This document shows, piece by piece, positions 44,249 through 51,675 of a DNA stretch of 55,140 bases. Source of the stretch: Chryseobacterium pennae (GTDB lineage: Bacteria > Bacteroidota > Bacteroidia > Flavobacteriales > Weeksellaceae); contig NZ_QNVT01000036.1 in assembly GCF_003385515.1 (NCBI RefSeq), positions 1 through 55,140 on the forward strand. The letters run 5' to 3'. How positions within the stretch are numbered: position 1 is the stretch's first letter; every line of letters starts with the position of its first letter. The notes beneath the pieces were generated by a model. The model saw only the letters and a list, made by a program, of their open reading frames with translations. It did no database searches and was not told the origin of the DNA. The position numbers were made by a program, and so were the translations under genes.

Positions 44249-45136
44249 ATGAAAAAATATTTAAAACTGCTCCGGGTGGAGCAATGGGTAAAAAACCTTT
44301 TTGTATTTGTCCCTCTATTTTTCTCCGGTAATATTACCAATCTTGATTTACTTACCAAAAGTATCTTTGCTTTTATCATCTTCTCATTCGCTGCAAGCAT
44401 TGTTTATATTCTGAATGACTATAATGATATTGAGGCAGATAGGAAACATCCTGAAAAAAGAAGACGTCCCTTGGCAAGCGGTGCGATCTCAAAATCTACA
44501 GCAATAGGAATTCTCATTGGGCTGGTGATTGCTGATATTGTTTTTGTAGGTTTTGCCCAGATGTATTTCCAGCAGCCGCTATGGAAATTTGCTACCATTA
44601 TCGCTTTTTATGTAGTGATGAATCTGGCGTATACCTTTAAACTGAAACATGTGCCGATCATTGATATCTTTATCATTGCTATAGGATTTGTATTGCGGGT
44701 TCTGGCTGGTGGTTATATCACAGGGATCAGTATTTCCCAATGGGCAATCTTACTGACTTTTGTATTGGCTTTAGTATTAGCCATTGGAAAAAGGAGAGGA
44801 GAGCTTATCAATGCTCAGGTTTCAGGTAAAACAAGGAAGGCTTTGGATGGGTATAATGTACAGTTTGCTGACATTGCTCTGTCTATTTCCATTACATTGG
44901 CTATTGTTTGTTATCTGATGTTTACCCTTTCACCTGAAGTACAGGCAAGATTTCATGAAAGAGTTTTTTATACAGTGGTTTTCGTTGTATTTGCTCTTTT
45001 AAGATATCTGCAGCAGACACTGGTGTACAACAGAACAGAATCTCCCACAAAAATTGTGTACAGAGACCGTTATATACAGGTTACTTTATTACTTTGGGTG
45101 GCCACATTTTTAATTCAAATTTACTTTAAGAAATGA
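44249..45136 (+). CDS. Polyprenyl-phosphate phosphoribosyltransferase (DPPR synthase-like, UbiA family)
   Basis: Predicted to transfer 5-phosphoribose from PRPP to a polyprenyl phosphate, the first step towards polyprenyl-phosphoryl-arabinose. The 295-aa protein has about nine hydrophobic segments and the UbiA motif NDYNDIEAD at 56-64 (NDxxDxxxD). The start KYLKLLRVEQWVKNLFVFVPLFFSG without gaps and the HPEKRRRPLASGAIS block are typical of DPPR synthases rather than of ubiquinone or heme prenyltransferases. It overlaps the DprE1-like gene by 4 bp, and all four genes of the operon are tightly packed. Confidence 0.85.
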   Translation: MKKYLKLLRVEQWVKNLFVFVPLFFSGNITNLDLLTKSIFAFIIFSFAASIVYILNDYNDIEADRKHPEKRRRPLASGAISKSTAIGILIGLVIADIVFVGFAQMYFQQPLWKFATIIAFYVVMNLAYTFKLKHVPIIDIFIIAIGFVLRVLAGGYITGISISQWAILLTFVLALVLAIGKRRGELINAQVSGKTRKALDGYNVQFADIALSISITLAIVCYLMFTLSPEVQARFHERVFYTVVFVVFALLRYLQQTLVYNRTESPTKIVYRDRYIQVTLLLWVATFLIQIYFKK

Positions 45137-46452
45137 AGCCGAATTTCACACAGAAAGTTACAAACTGGGGCAATTACCCGGTAGTGGAAAAAGAAATGAG
45201 ATCTGAAGATAGCTTCAAAAACATAAAAGAGTTCGTACTCAATCACAATGAAGTTATTGCAAGAGGAAACGGAAGATGTTATGGAGATGCTTCATTGGGT
45301 GAAAGCATTTTTTCTACCAAAAAATTAAATAAATTCATCAGCTTTGACCGCCTGAACGGAATTATAGAGTGCGAATCCGGAGTTCTACTATCGGAGGTGC
45401 TTGAAATATCAGTTCCACAGGGATATTTCCTTTATGTAACACCAGGAACGAAGTTTGTTTCTGTTGGGGGAGCTATTGCTTCTGATGTACACGGAAAGAA
45501 TCACCATGCAGAAGGTTGTTTTTCAGAATATGTGATTGAATTTAAACTGATGATTGAAAACGGGGAAATCATTACCTGTTCAAGAGAAGAGAATTCAGAT
45601 AAGTTCTGGGCTACCATTGGTGGAATGGGGCTTACAGGAATTATCCTTACAGCAAAATTTAAGCTTAAAAATATAGAATCAGCCTATATCCGTCAGGAAA
45701 GTATCAAAGCTGATAATCTTGATGAGATCTTTAAGCTGTTTGATGAAAGTGAAAGCTGGACATATACCGTAGCATGGATCGATTGTCTTCAGAAAGGAAA
45801 AAATATTGGAAGAAGTATTCTGATGAGAGGAGAACATGCTTTTCAACATGAATTGCCGCAGACTATGACAAAAAATCCTTTAAGATTAAAGAAAAAATTA
45901 CAGCCAACTGTACCTTTTTACTTTCCGGGATTCGTATTGAATGCTTTGACAGTAAAGATTTTCAACTGGCTCTATTATAAAAAACAGTCTAAAAAAGAAG
46001 TTAAGAATTTCATCGATTATGAAACCTTTTTCTATCCCCTGGATGCCATTAACGAATGGAATAAGATCTATGGGAAATCTGGTTTCATACAATATCAGAT
46101 GGTGATCCCAAAAGAAGCAGGAAAAGAAGGAATGAAGAGAATTCTTGAAACCATTGCCAATAGTGGAAACGGTTCTTTCTTAGCCGTTTTAAAACTTTTT
46201 GGAAAGAATAATCCGGAGGCTTACAATTCATTCCCTGTTGAAGGGTATACATTGGCGCTGGATTTTAAAGTTAATTCAAAACTGAAAAAACTGGTAGATC
46301 AGCTGGATAGTATTGTTCAGGAGTTTGGAGGAAGAATTTATCTCACCAAAGACAGTATGAGCAGATCCTCGCTTACCAATTACCTGAAAAACATTCGAAG
46401 TCCTAAATTTGTGTCTTTACAGCACAAAAGAATCTTAAATAATAACTCATAA
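45133..46452 (+). CDS. dprE1: DprE1-like FAD-dependent polyprenyl-phosphoribose 2'-oxidase
   Basis: Predicted to oxidise C2' of polyprenylphosphoryl-ribose. The 439-aa protein is a VAO/PCMH-type flavoprotein. ARGNGRCYGDASLG (43-56) and VTPGTKFVSVGGAIASDVHG with KNHH (102-125) follow the mycobacterial DprE1 pattern closely, and the WATIGGMGLTGI block matches too. The catalytic Lys is present as Lys406 (YLTKDS). Position 387 of the mycobacterial enzyme, a Cys bound by benzothiazinones, is Ala375 here (GYTLALDF). The C-terminus is about 20 residues shorter than mycobacterial DprE1. Overlaps of 4 bp with the UbiA-type gene and 1 bp with the next gene indicate coupled translation. Confidence 0.82.
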   Translation: MKPNFTQKVTNWGNYPVVEKEMRSEDSFKNIKEFVLNHNEVIARGNGRCYGDASLGESIFSTKKLNKFISFDRLNGIIECESGVLLSEVLEISVPQGYFLYVTPGTKFVSVGGAIASDVHGKNHHAEGCFSEYVIEFKLMIENGEIITCSREENSDKFWATIGGMGLTGIILTAKFKLKNIESAYIRQESIKADNLDEIFKLFDESESWTYTVAWIDCLQKGKNIGRSILMRGEHAFQHELPQTMTKNPLRLKKKLQPTVPFYFPGFVLNALTVKIFNWLYYKKQSKKEVKNFIDYETFFYPLDAINEWNKIYGKSGFIQYQMVIPKEAGKEGMKRILETIANSGNGSFLAVLKLFGKNNPEAYNSFPVEGYTLALDFKVNSKLKKLVDQLDSIVQEFGGRIYLTKDSMSRSSLTNYLKNIRSPKFVSLQHKRILNNNS

Positions 46453-47177
46453 TGATAGTCCTGGGAAGTACATCTGAAGTGGCACAGGCTTTTGTGGAAA
46501 AAGCACTTCAGGAAGGAGAAAAGTTTGAAAGAATTTATCTTTTTACCTCAAATAAAGAAACTACGGAAAGGTTTGCAAGACATATTGATGTAAAATTTCT
46601 ACAACAGTCTGAAGTGATAGAGCTTGATCTGATGAAAGAAATTGATTACAACAAATTTGATTATATCAATTCAAATGTATTATTTTGTGCCGTAGGATAT
46701 TTGGGTGAAGGAACAGAAGAAGGATTATATGATAATAAGAACACGGAACGTATCATTAATATCAATTATTCTAAGCTGATTCCGGTAATGAACTATTTTG
46801 CCCATAAATTTGAAAACAGAAGATCAGGAACGATCATCGGACTTTCATCGGTGGCAGGAGACAGGGGAAGACAGAGTAATTTTATCTATGGAAGTGCAAA
46901 AGCCGCTTTTACGGCTTATCTGAGTGGGTTAAGAAACTATCTTTTCAGTAAAAAAGTACATGTACTGACGGTAAAACCAGGGTTCATGGCAACCAAAATG
47001 ACAGAAGGCCTGCCTTTGAATCCTAAGTTAACAGCAACACCAAAACAGGCTGCTGCCTGCATTTATAAAGCGTTCAAAAAGCAGAAGAACGTGGCATATG
47101 TTTTGCCGGTTTGGAGTATTATTATGATGATTATCAGGAATATCCCTGAATTTATATTTAAAAAGTTAAAGCTTTAA
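46452..47177 (+). CDS. dprE2: DprE2-like short-chain dehydrogenase (polyprenyl-phosphoryl-2-keto-ribose reductase)
   Basis: Predicted to reduce the 2'-keto intermediate with NAD(P)H, giving the arabinose epimer. The 241-aa SDR starts with IVLGSTSEVAQAF (cofactor site). The catalytic Ser is in GLSSVAGDRGRQSN and Tyr and Lys in FIYGSAKAAF (YxxxK). The C-terminus MMIIRNIPEFIFKKLKL resembles the end of mycobacterial DprE2. The one-base overlap with the DprE1-like gene supports a two-subunit epimerase. Confidence 0.82.
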   Translation: MIVLGSTSEVAQAFVEKALQEGEKFERIYLFTSNKETTERFARHIDVKFLQQSEVIELDLMKEIDYNKFDYINSNVLFCAVGYLGEGTEEGLYDNKNTERIININYSKLIPVMNYFAHKFENRRSGTIIGLSSVAGDRGRQSNFIYGSAKAAFTAYLSGLRNYLFSKKVHVLTVKPGFMATKMTEGLPLNPKLTATPKQAAACIYKAFKKQKNVAYVLPVWSIIMMIIRNIPEFIFKKLKL

Positions 47178-47180
47178 GAA

Positions 47181-47768
47181 ATGAAAAAATTGTATTGTTT
47201 TGATTTTGACGGAACCCTGACGTATAAAGATACCATGTTTATGTATCTTAAATTCTATGATTCTACAAAATATAGAATACAATTTTTAAGACATGTACCC
47301 CTTTTTATTCTGCTGAAGCTTAAACTGGCAGAAACAGAAAAAGTAAAGAAAAGCTTTATCGGGTCTATTTTAAAAGGACAGTCACAGGAAAAAATAGAAT
47401 TGAAATCCAAGCAGTTCTTTGAATTGCATTACCCTAAAATTGTAAGAGAGAATGCCTTGGATTTTATTCAAAATATCGATAGGAATAATACACAGAGTTT
47501 ATTGGTAACAGCTTCTCTGGATATCTGGGTGAAACCTTTTGCCGAAGTTCTGAAAATGCAGCTTGTTTCTACGCGGGCAGAGTTTAAGAACGGTGTCTTT
47601 ACAGGAAATTTTGTAGGAAAAAATTGTAACGGAAAAGAAAAACTGGTGCGGATAAAGGAAGAAATTAATAATTCCAGGTATGATAAAATTATTGCATTTG
47701 GTGATACTTCCGGGGATAAGCCAATGTTGAAATGGGCAAATGAAGGACATTACCAATTTTTTCACTAA
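47181..47768 (+). CDS. HAD-family phosphatase (HAD-IB type)
   Basis: Phosphomonoesterase-like protein of 195 aa. Motif I DFDGTLT is at 8-14, motif II SLLVTASLD near 112, and motif IV GDTSGDKPML near 176. A basic, hydrophobic segment (RIQFLRHVPLFILLKLKL) may touch the membrane. Its place at the end of the UbiA-DprE1-DprE2 run suggests it removes the 5-phosphate of polyprenyl-phosphoryl-5-phosphoribose, a step that must precede DprE1 action. This assignment is inferred from context. Confidence 0.72.
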   Translation: MKKLYCFDFDGTLTYKDTMFMYLKFYDSTKYRIQFLRHVPLFILLKLKLAETEKVKKSFIGSILKGQSQEKIELKSKQFFELHYPKIVRENALDFIQNIDRNNTQSLLVTASLDIWVKPFAEVLKMQLVSTRAEFKNGVFTGNFVGKNCNGKEKLVRIKEEINNSRYDKIIAFGDTSGDKPMLKWANEGHYQFFH

Positions 47769-47792
47769 TTTTGGGTGATAAAAGTGTAAAAA

Positions 47793-48266
47793 ATGAAAAT
47801 TTTGTTAACTGCAATTGCAGCCACCCTGATGAGCTGTGCAAGTACAACATCATCCCAACAAAATTCTTCTGATATGCAGCAGAAAGCAGAGTTTATTGTA
47901 TCCGGTTCTCAGGGAGGTACAATGGAGCGTGGCTTCAAAATCATTAAAGATGAAAAAGAATTTCATACTGTGGTTAAAAGTGGCTCCGGACTTATAGAAG
48001 AAGGAAAAAATTCCACTGCTGATTATCCGGAATTTCCCAAAGATAAAAAGGTTGTTGTATACAATCTGGGAAGCTTCAGATCAGGTAGCCACAGTATCAA
48101 TGAGATCAAGGGGATATCTGTAAAGAATAATGTCCTGTATGTAGAAGTTCCAGCTGGAGAACCTTCAGGTGGAATGGAAATTCAGATGCTTTCCAATCCT
48201 TGGTTCGTTTTTGCTGTTCCTGCAAATTACCAGTTTACCTCCGTAGAATTAAAATATTCAAAATAA
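47793..48266 (+). CDS. PrcB-like lipoprotein
   Basis: A 157-aa lipoprotein with a short signal and lipobox LMSC (Cys15). The C-terminal half (FPKDKKVVVYNLGSFRSGSH, VKNNVLYVEVPAGEPSGG, NPWFVFAVPANY) matches the PrcB C-terminal domain pattern seen in a protease-complex subunit of spirochaetes. No partner protease is adjacent. It is separate from the operon before it (24-bp gap). Confidence 0.62.
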   Translation: MKILLTAIAATLMSCASTTSSQQNSSDMQQKAEFIVSGSQGGTMERGFKIIKDEKEFHTVVKSGSGLIEEGKNSTADYPEFPKDKKVVVYNLGSFRSGSHSINEIKGISVKNNVLYVEVPAGEPSGGMEIQMLSNPWFVFAVPANYQFTSVELKYSK

Positions 48267-48268
48267 CA

Positions 48269-49444
48269 ATGAATAAAATATATTTAGATAATGCCGCAAC
48301 CACTCCGCTTGCAGAAGAAGTTATAGACGCAATGGTTGGTACGATGAAGATGAATTTCGGAAACCCGTCTTCAACTCATAGCTTTGGACAGGAAGCCAAA
48401 ATCCTTATTGAAAATGTAAGAAGACAGGTTGCAGACTATCTTCATGTAACTCCTGCTGAAATTATTTTTACTTCCTGTGGAACAGAATCCAATAATATGA
48501 TCATCAAATCCTCGGTGGAACACCTTGGAGTAGAAAGAATCATTAGCTCGCCTTTAGAACATAAATGTGTTTCTGAAAGTATTCTGGATATGAAAGCGAG
48601 AAAAGGAGTAGAGGTAAACTATATCCGCCCTAATGAAAAAGGAGATATTGACCTTGATAAATTAGAAGAACTTTTAAAAGCTTCAGATAAAAAGACTTTG
48701 GTAAGCTTAATGCATGCCAATAACGAAATTGGAAATATCGTTGATATTAAAAAAATTGCAGCATTATGCAAAGCGAATAATGCCCTTTATCACTCTGATA
48801 CAGTGAAGACAATGGCTCATATGAAATTTGATTTCTCAGATATCCTTGTAGATTTTGCTTCTTGCAGTGCTCATAAATTCCATGGTCCAAAAGGAGTAGG
48901 TTTTGCTTTTATTAGAAAAGCAACCGGCTTGAAAGGAATTATTACAGGTGGACCTCAGGAAAGAAGTCTGAGAGCAGGTACTGAGAATGTTGCTGGTATT
49001 GTAGGGCTAGGTAAGGCTTTAGAGCTTTGCATCAACAATATGGAGGCTTATGCTGCCCATATCAGAGAAATTAAAGAATACGCAATCGAAAGATTATCTG
49101 CGGAGGTTCCCAATATTAAATTCAATGGACGAAGTGGTGAGATGGAAAATAGTGTTGACAGTGTTTTAAGTGCATTGCTTCCATATAAAAACCCATTAAT
49201 CGGACTTCAGCTGGATATGAAAGGAATTGCCATTTCTCAGGGAAGTGCATGTTCTTCCGGAGCATCCAAGCCATCAATGGTGATGATGATGGTGCTTTCT
49301 GAAGACGAAATGGATCATTGTACGCCATTACGTATTTCTTTCAGTCATCTAACGACAAAAGCTGATATAGACGCACTGGCAGAGGCATTAAAGGAGATTT
49401 CGAAAGATTACACTATAGAAAAAACTAATGTTGAGCATAGATAG
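48269..49444 (+). CDS. Cysteine desulfurase (NifS/IscS family)
   Basis: PLP enzyme that takes sulfur from L-cysteine for Fe-S clusters or tRNA thiolation. The 391-aa protein starts NKIYLDNAATTPL. It has PLP-binding HANNEIGN, the Schiff-base Lys203 (SCSAHKFHGPKG), and the active-site Cys328 in SQGSACSSG. ATG at 48269 is chosen over an upstream in-frame start at 48200, which lies inside the preceding gene. The active-site loop suggests an NifS/IscS-like class I enzyme. No isc or suf gene is adjacent. Confidence 0.92.
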   Translation: MNKIYLDNAATTPLAEEVIDAMVGTMKMNFGNPSSTHSFGQEAKILIENVRRQVADYLHVTPAEIIFTSCGTESNNMIIKSSVEHLGVERIISSPLEHKCVSESILDMKARKGVEVNYIRPNEKGDIDLDKLEELLKASDKKTLVSLMHANNEIGNIVDIKKIAALCKANNALYHSDTVKTMAHMKFDFSDILVDFASCSAHKFHGPKGVGFAFIRKATGLKGIITGGPQERSLRAGTENVAGIVGLGKALELCINNMEAYAAHIREIKEYAIERLSAEVPNIKFNGRSGEMENSVDSVLSALLPYKNPLIGLQLDMKGIAISQGSACSSGASKPSMVMMMVLSEDEMDHCTPLRISFSHLTTKADIDALAEALKEISKDYTIEKTNVEHR

Positions 49445-49463
49445 TCTTATGATGTAAAAATCG

Positions 49464-49471
49464 TAATTTTG
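49464..49471 (+). promoter_or_regulatory. -7 box (TAATTTTG) of trxA
   Basis: A perfect TAnnTTTG match 56 bases before the trxA ATG. Confidence 0.45.
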
Positions 49472-49527
49472 AACACTCAATAGAATTGAAAAAAGAAAAT
49501 AATATTAATTAAAATAAAAGAAACAAA

Positions 49528-49845
49528 ATGGCTTTAGAAATTACAGACAGCTCATTCCAGGATACGGTTTTAAAATCAGATAAACCAGTTTTAGTTGACT
49601 TCTGGGCAGTATGGTGTGGACCTTGCAGAACGCTGGGACCAATCATCGAAGAAGTAGCATCAGATTTTGAAGGAAAAGCAGTAGTAGGGAAAGTGGATGT
49701 AGACAACAATCAGGAAATTTCAATGCAGTATGGTATTAGAAATATCCCTACAGTTCTTATTTTTAAGAACGGAGAAGTTGTAGATAAACTAGTAGGTGTA
49801 ACTCCAAAAGAGGTTATCGCTGAAAAATTAAGCGCTCACTTGTAA
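49528..49845 (+). CDS. trxA: Thioredoxin
   Basis: Cytoplasmic disulfide reductase of 105 aa, normal length. The active site WCGPC is at 29-33 (Cys30, Cys33), followed by the usual NIPTVLIFKNGEVVDKLVG with the cis-Pro. It is monocistronic with its own terminator. Confidence 0.96.
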   Translation: MALEITDSSFQDTVLKSDKPVLVDFWAVWCGPCRTLGPIIEEVASDFEGKAVVGKVDVDNNQEISMQYGIRNIPTVLIFKNGEVVDKLVGVTPKEVIAEKLSAHL

Positions 49846-49864
49846 AAAAATAAGTTTGATAATG

Positions 49865-49898
49865 AATGCCTTCCACGATTGGGAGGCATTTTTTTTAA
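49865..49898 (+). terminator. Terminator after trxA
   Basis: AATGCCTTCC and GGGAGGCATT pair around ACGATT with one mismatch, followed by a run of eight T residues. Confidence 0.8.
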
Positions 49899-49904
49899 AA
49901 ATAG

Positions 49905-49935
49905 TTTGCAGGTAATAAAAAAAGGTGTAATTTTG
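49905..49935 (+). promoter_or_regulatory. Bacteroidota-type promoter of tRNA-Asp
   Basis: TTTG (49905-49908) and TAATTTTG (49928-49935) are 19 bases apart, a textbook -33/-7 pair. Confidence 0.8.
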
Positions 49936-49977
49936 CAACCACGAAAAAGAAACGAAGTTCTTTAACAAAAAAAACAA

Positions 49978-50051
49978 GATCCGGTAGTTCAGCTGGTTAG
50001 AATGCCGCCCTGTCACGGCGGAGGTCGCGGGTTCGAGTCCCGTCCGGATCG
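49978..50051 (+). tRNA. tRNA-Asp (anticodon GTC)
   Basis: The acceptor stem GATCCGG/CCGGATC is fully paired. The anticodon loop CTGTCAC gives GTC and the T loop is GGTTCGAGTCC. It is immediately followed by an integrase gene, and its 3' half is the likely attachment site of the element to the right. Confidence 0.96.
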
Positions 50052-50074
50052 CAACTATTCAATTAAAATAGTAC

Positions 50075-50110
50075 AAAATGCTGTAAAATAGATGTTTTAC
50101 AGCATTTTTT
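50075..50110 (+). terminator. Terminator after tRNA-Asp
   Basis: AAAATGCTGTAAAA and TTTTACAGCATTTT form a 14-bp perfect stem with a T run. Confidence 0.85.
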
Positions 50111-50154
50111 GTTTTGTGTCTGTTCCAAATGGAGCTAAAAATCCACAACCTGAA

Positions 50155-50201
50155 AGTGACCTATTCAGTGACCTGTTAGAAAGGTTGAAAAAAGGTCACT
50201 G
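50155..50201. repeat. Three AGTGACCT sites between tRNA-Asp and the integrase gene
   Basis: AGTGACCT occurs at 50155-50162 and 50167-50174 on plus, 12 bases apart, and at 50193-50200 on minus. CAGTGACCT (50166-50174) and AGGTCACTG (50193-50201) are a 9-bp inverted repeat. They may be arm sites for the recombinase or an operator for its gene. Confidence 0.5.
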
Positions 50202-50301
50202 AAAAGTAAGAAGAAAGCCTGTTCATGGGCTTGTTCAGAAATTGAACATCTTGTGGGAAGTTTTTAATGAATTTAATTTAAAATTTTTAAAAACGGCACA
50301 T

Positions 50302-51525
50302 ATGAATAAGACATTCAACCTGCTTTTTTATCTCAAAAAAGCTAAAATTAACACCCAGGGAGAAGCACCCATCTACATGAGAATTACTATTGACGGAAAA
50401 ATTTCTGAAATCAGTACAAAACGCACCGTATTGCCTTCAAAATGGAACTGCCAAGCTCAAAGTGTAAAAGGGTCTTCAGAAGATTGCAAATCACTTAATT
50501 TTTATCTTAAGACATTTGAGCAGAAAGTTTATGATACTTATCATACACTAATAAGAGAAAGTGAACCGATAAGCTGTGAAATTCTTAAGAACAGGCTATT
50601 GGGCAGGGATCAAAAAAATCGAATGCTGATTCCAATATTTCAGGATCATAACGACAGGATGGAGAAATTAGTAGGGAGGGAGTACGCTAAGGGAACCTTA
50701 ACCCGCTATAAAACCTGCTTAAGCCATACCAAAGAATTTTTGCAGTGGAAATATGATATTTCCGATATTGATATTAGGAAAATTAATTATGCCTTTCTCA
50801 ATGATTTTGAATTTTTTCTGCGAACTGAAAAACTTTGTGGTAATAATACAGCCGTAAAGTATATTATGAACTTTGGGAAGATCATCAGAATTTGCTTGAA
50901 TCATGGTTGGTTGGAAAAAGATCCATTTATGAATTATGATTCAAAATTTGATGAAGTAACAAGAGTATTTCTTAATGAGCAGGAGTTAGAAAAACTTTTT
51001 ACCAAAGATTTCAAAAATATGAGGCTATCATTGGTCAGAGATGTATTTTTATTTAGCTGCTATACGGGGCTGGCATATATTGATACTCGAAAGTTAACTA
51101 CCAACAACATCAATATTGGATTAGATGGAACCCGATGGATTTTTACCAAACGACAAAAAACGAAGACAACCTCTAACATACCATTGCTTGCTCAAGCTGA
51201 GTGTATCATTGAAAAATATAAGAACCATCCAACCTGTATAAATAGTGGAAGATTACTTCCTATTCTAAGCAATCAAAAAATGAATGCCTATCTGAAAGAA
51301 ATTGCTGATCTGTGTGGTATCAATAAAGAATTAACCTATCATATAGCACGTCACACCTTTGCGACAACAGTTACCTTATCAAATGGGGTTTCCATCGAGA
51401 GCGTGAGTAAAATGCTCGGTCACAAAAATATGAGAACAACTCAGCACTATGCCAAGATTCTGGATAGTAAAGTGAGTGAAGATATGATTTCTTTAAAACA
51501 AAAATTCCTTGATAAGATTGTTTAA
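50302..51525 (+). CDS. Tyrosine recombinase (integrase) of an integrative element
   Basis: Site-specific recombinase of 407 aa, beside tRNA-Asp. An arm-type DNA-binding domain (MRITIDGKISEISTKR) and a SAM-like core-binding domain precede the catalytic domain. In the catalytic domain, the HxxR box is His347-Arg350 (HIARHTFATT), LGHKNMRTTQHYAKI carries the nucleophile Tyr383, and the usual first Arg (TGLR) is Ala258 (CYTGLAY). Loss of that Arg is known in Bacteroidota IntDOT-type enzymes. ATG at 50302 is chosen; upstream codons (TTG at 50242) are in the repeat-rich leader. Confidence 0.9.
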   Translation: MNKTFNLLFYLKKAKINTQGEAPIYMRITIDGKISEISTKRTVLPSKWNCQAQSVKGSSEDCKSLNFYLKTFEQKVYDTYHTLIRESEPISCEILKNRLLGRDQKNRMLIPIFQDHNDRMEKLVGREYAKGTLTRYKTCLSHTKEFLQWKYDISDIDIRKINYAFLNDFEFFLRTEKLCGNNTAVKYIMNFGKIIRICLNHGWLEKDPFMNYDSKFDEVTRVFLNEQELEKLFTKDFKNMRLSLVRDVFLFSCYTGLAYIDTRKLTTNNINIGLDGTRWIFTKRQKTKTTSNIPLLAQAECIIEKYKNHPTCINSGRLLPILSNQKMNAYLKEIADLCGINKELTYHIARHTFATTVTLSNGVSIESVSKMLGHKNMRTTQHYAKILDSKVSEDMISLKQKFLDKIV

Positions 51526-51642
51526 TAAAACTACAATATTATTAATCACTTAAAAGGTCGTGCTTAATGTAGATTTCGAGAATAAAGAGGTAAAAAGGAG
51601 AAGATAGGTGTGAAAAAATCTAATTCACTATAATGTTATTTG

Positions 51643-51650
51643 TAAATTTG
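51643..51650 (+). promoter_or_regulatory. -7 box (TAAATTTG) of the ATPase gene
   Basis: A perfect TAnnTTTG match 25 bases before the ATG at 51676. Confidence 0.45.
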
Positions 51651-51675
51651 GCTAAAACTTTTAATCTATAAATTA

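Noticed and set aside
46400..46460. DprE1-like gene truncated by a frameshift
   Set aside because: It ends about 20 residues early relative to mycobacterial DprE1, but the catalytic Lys is present and the stop overlaps the next start in a normal coupled arrangement.
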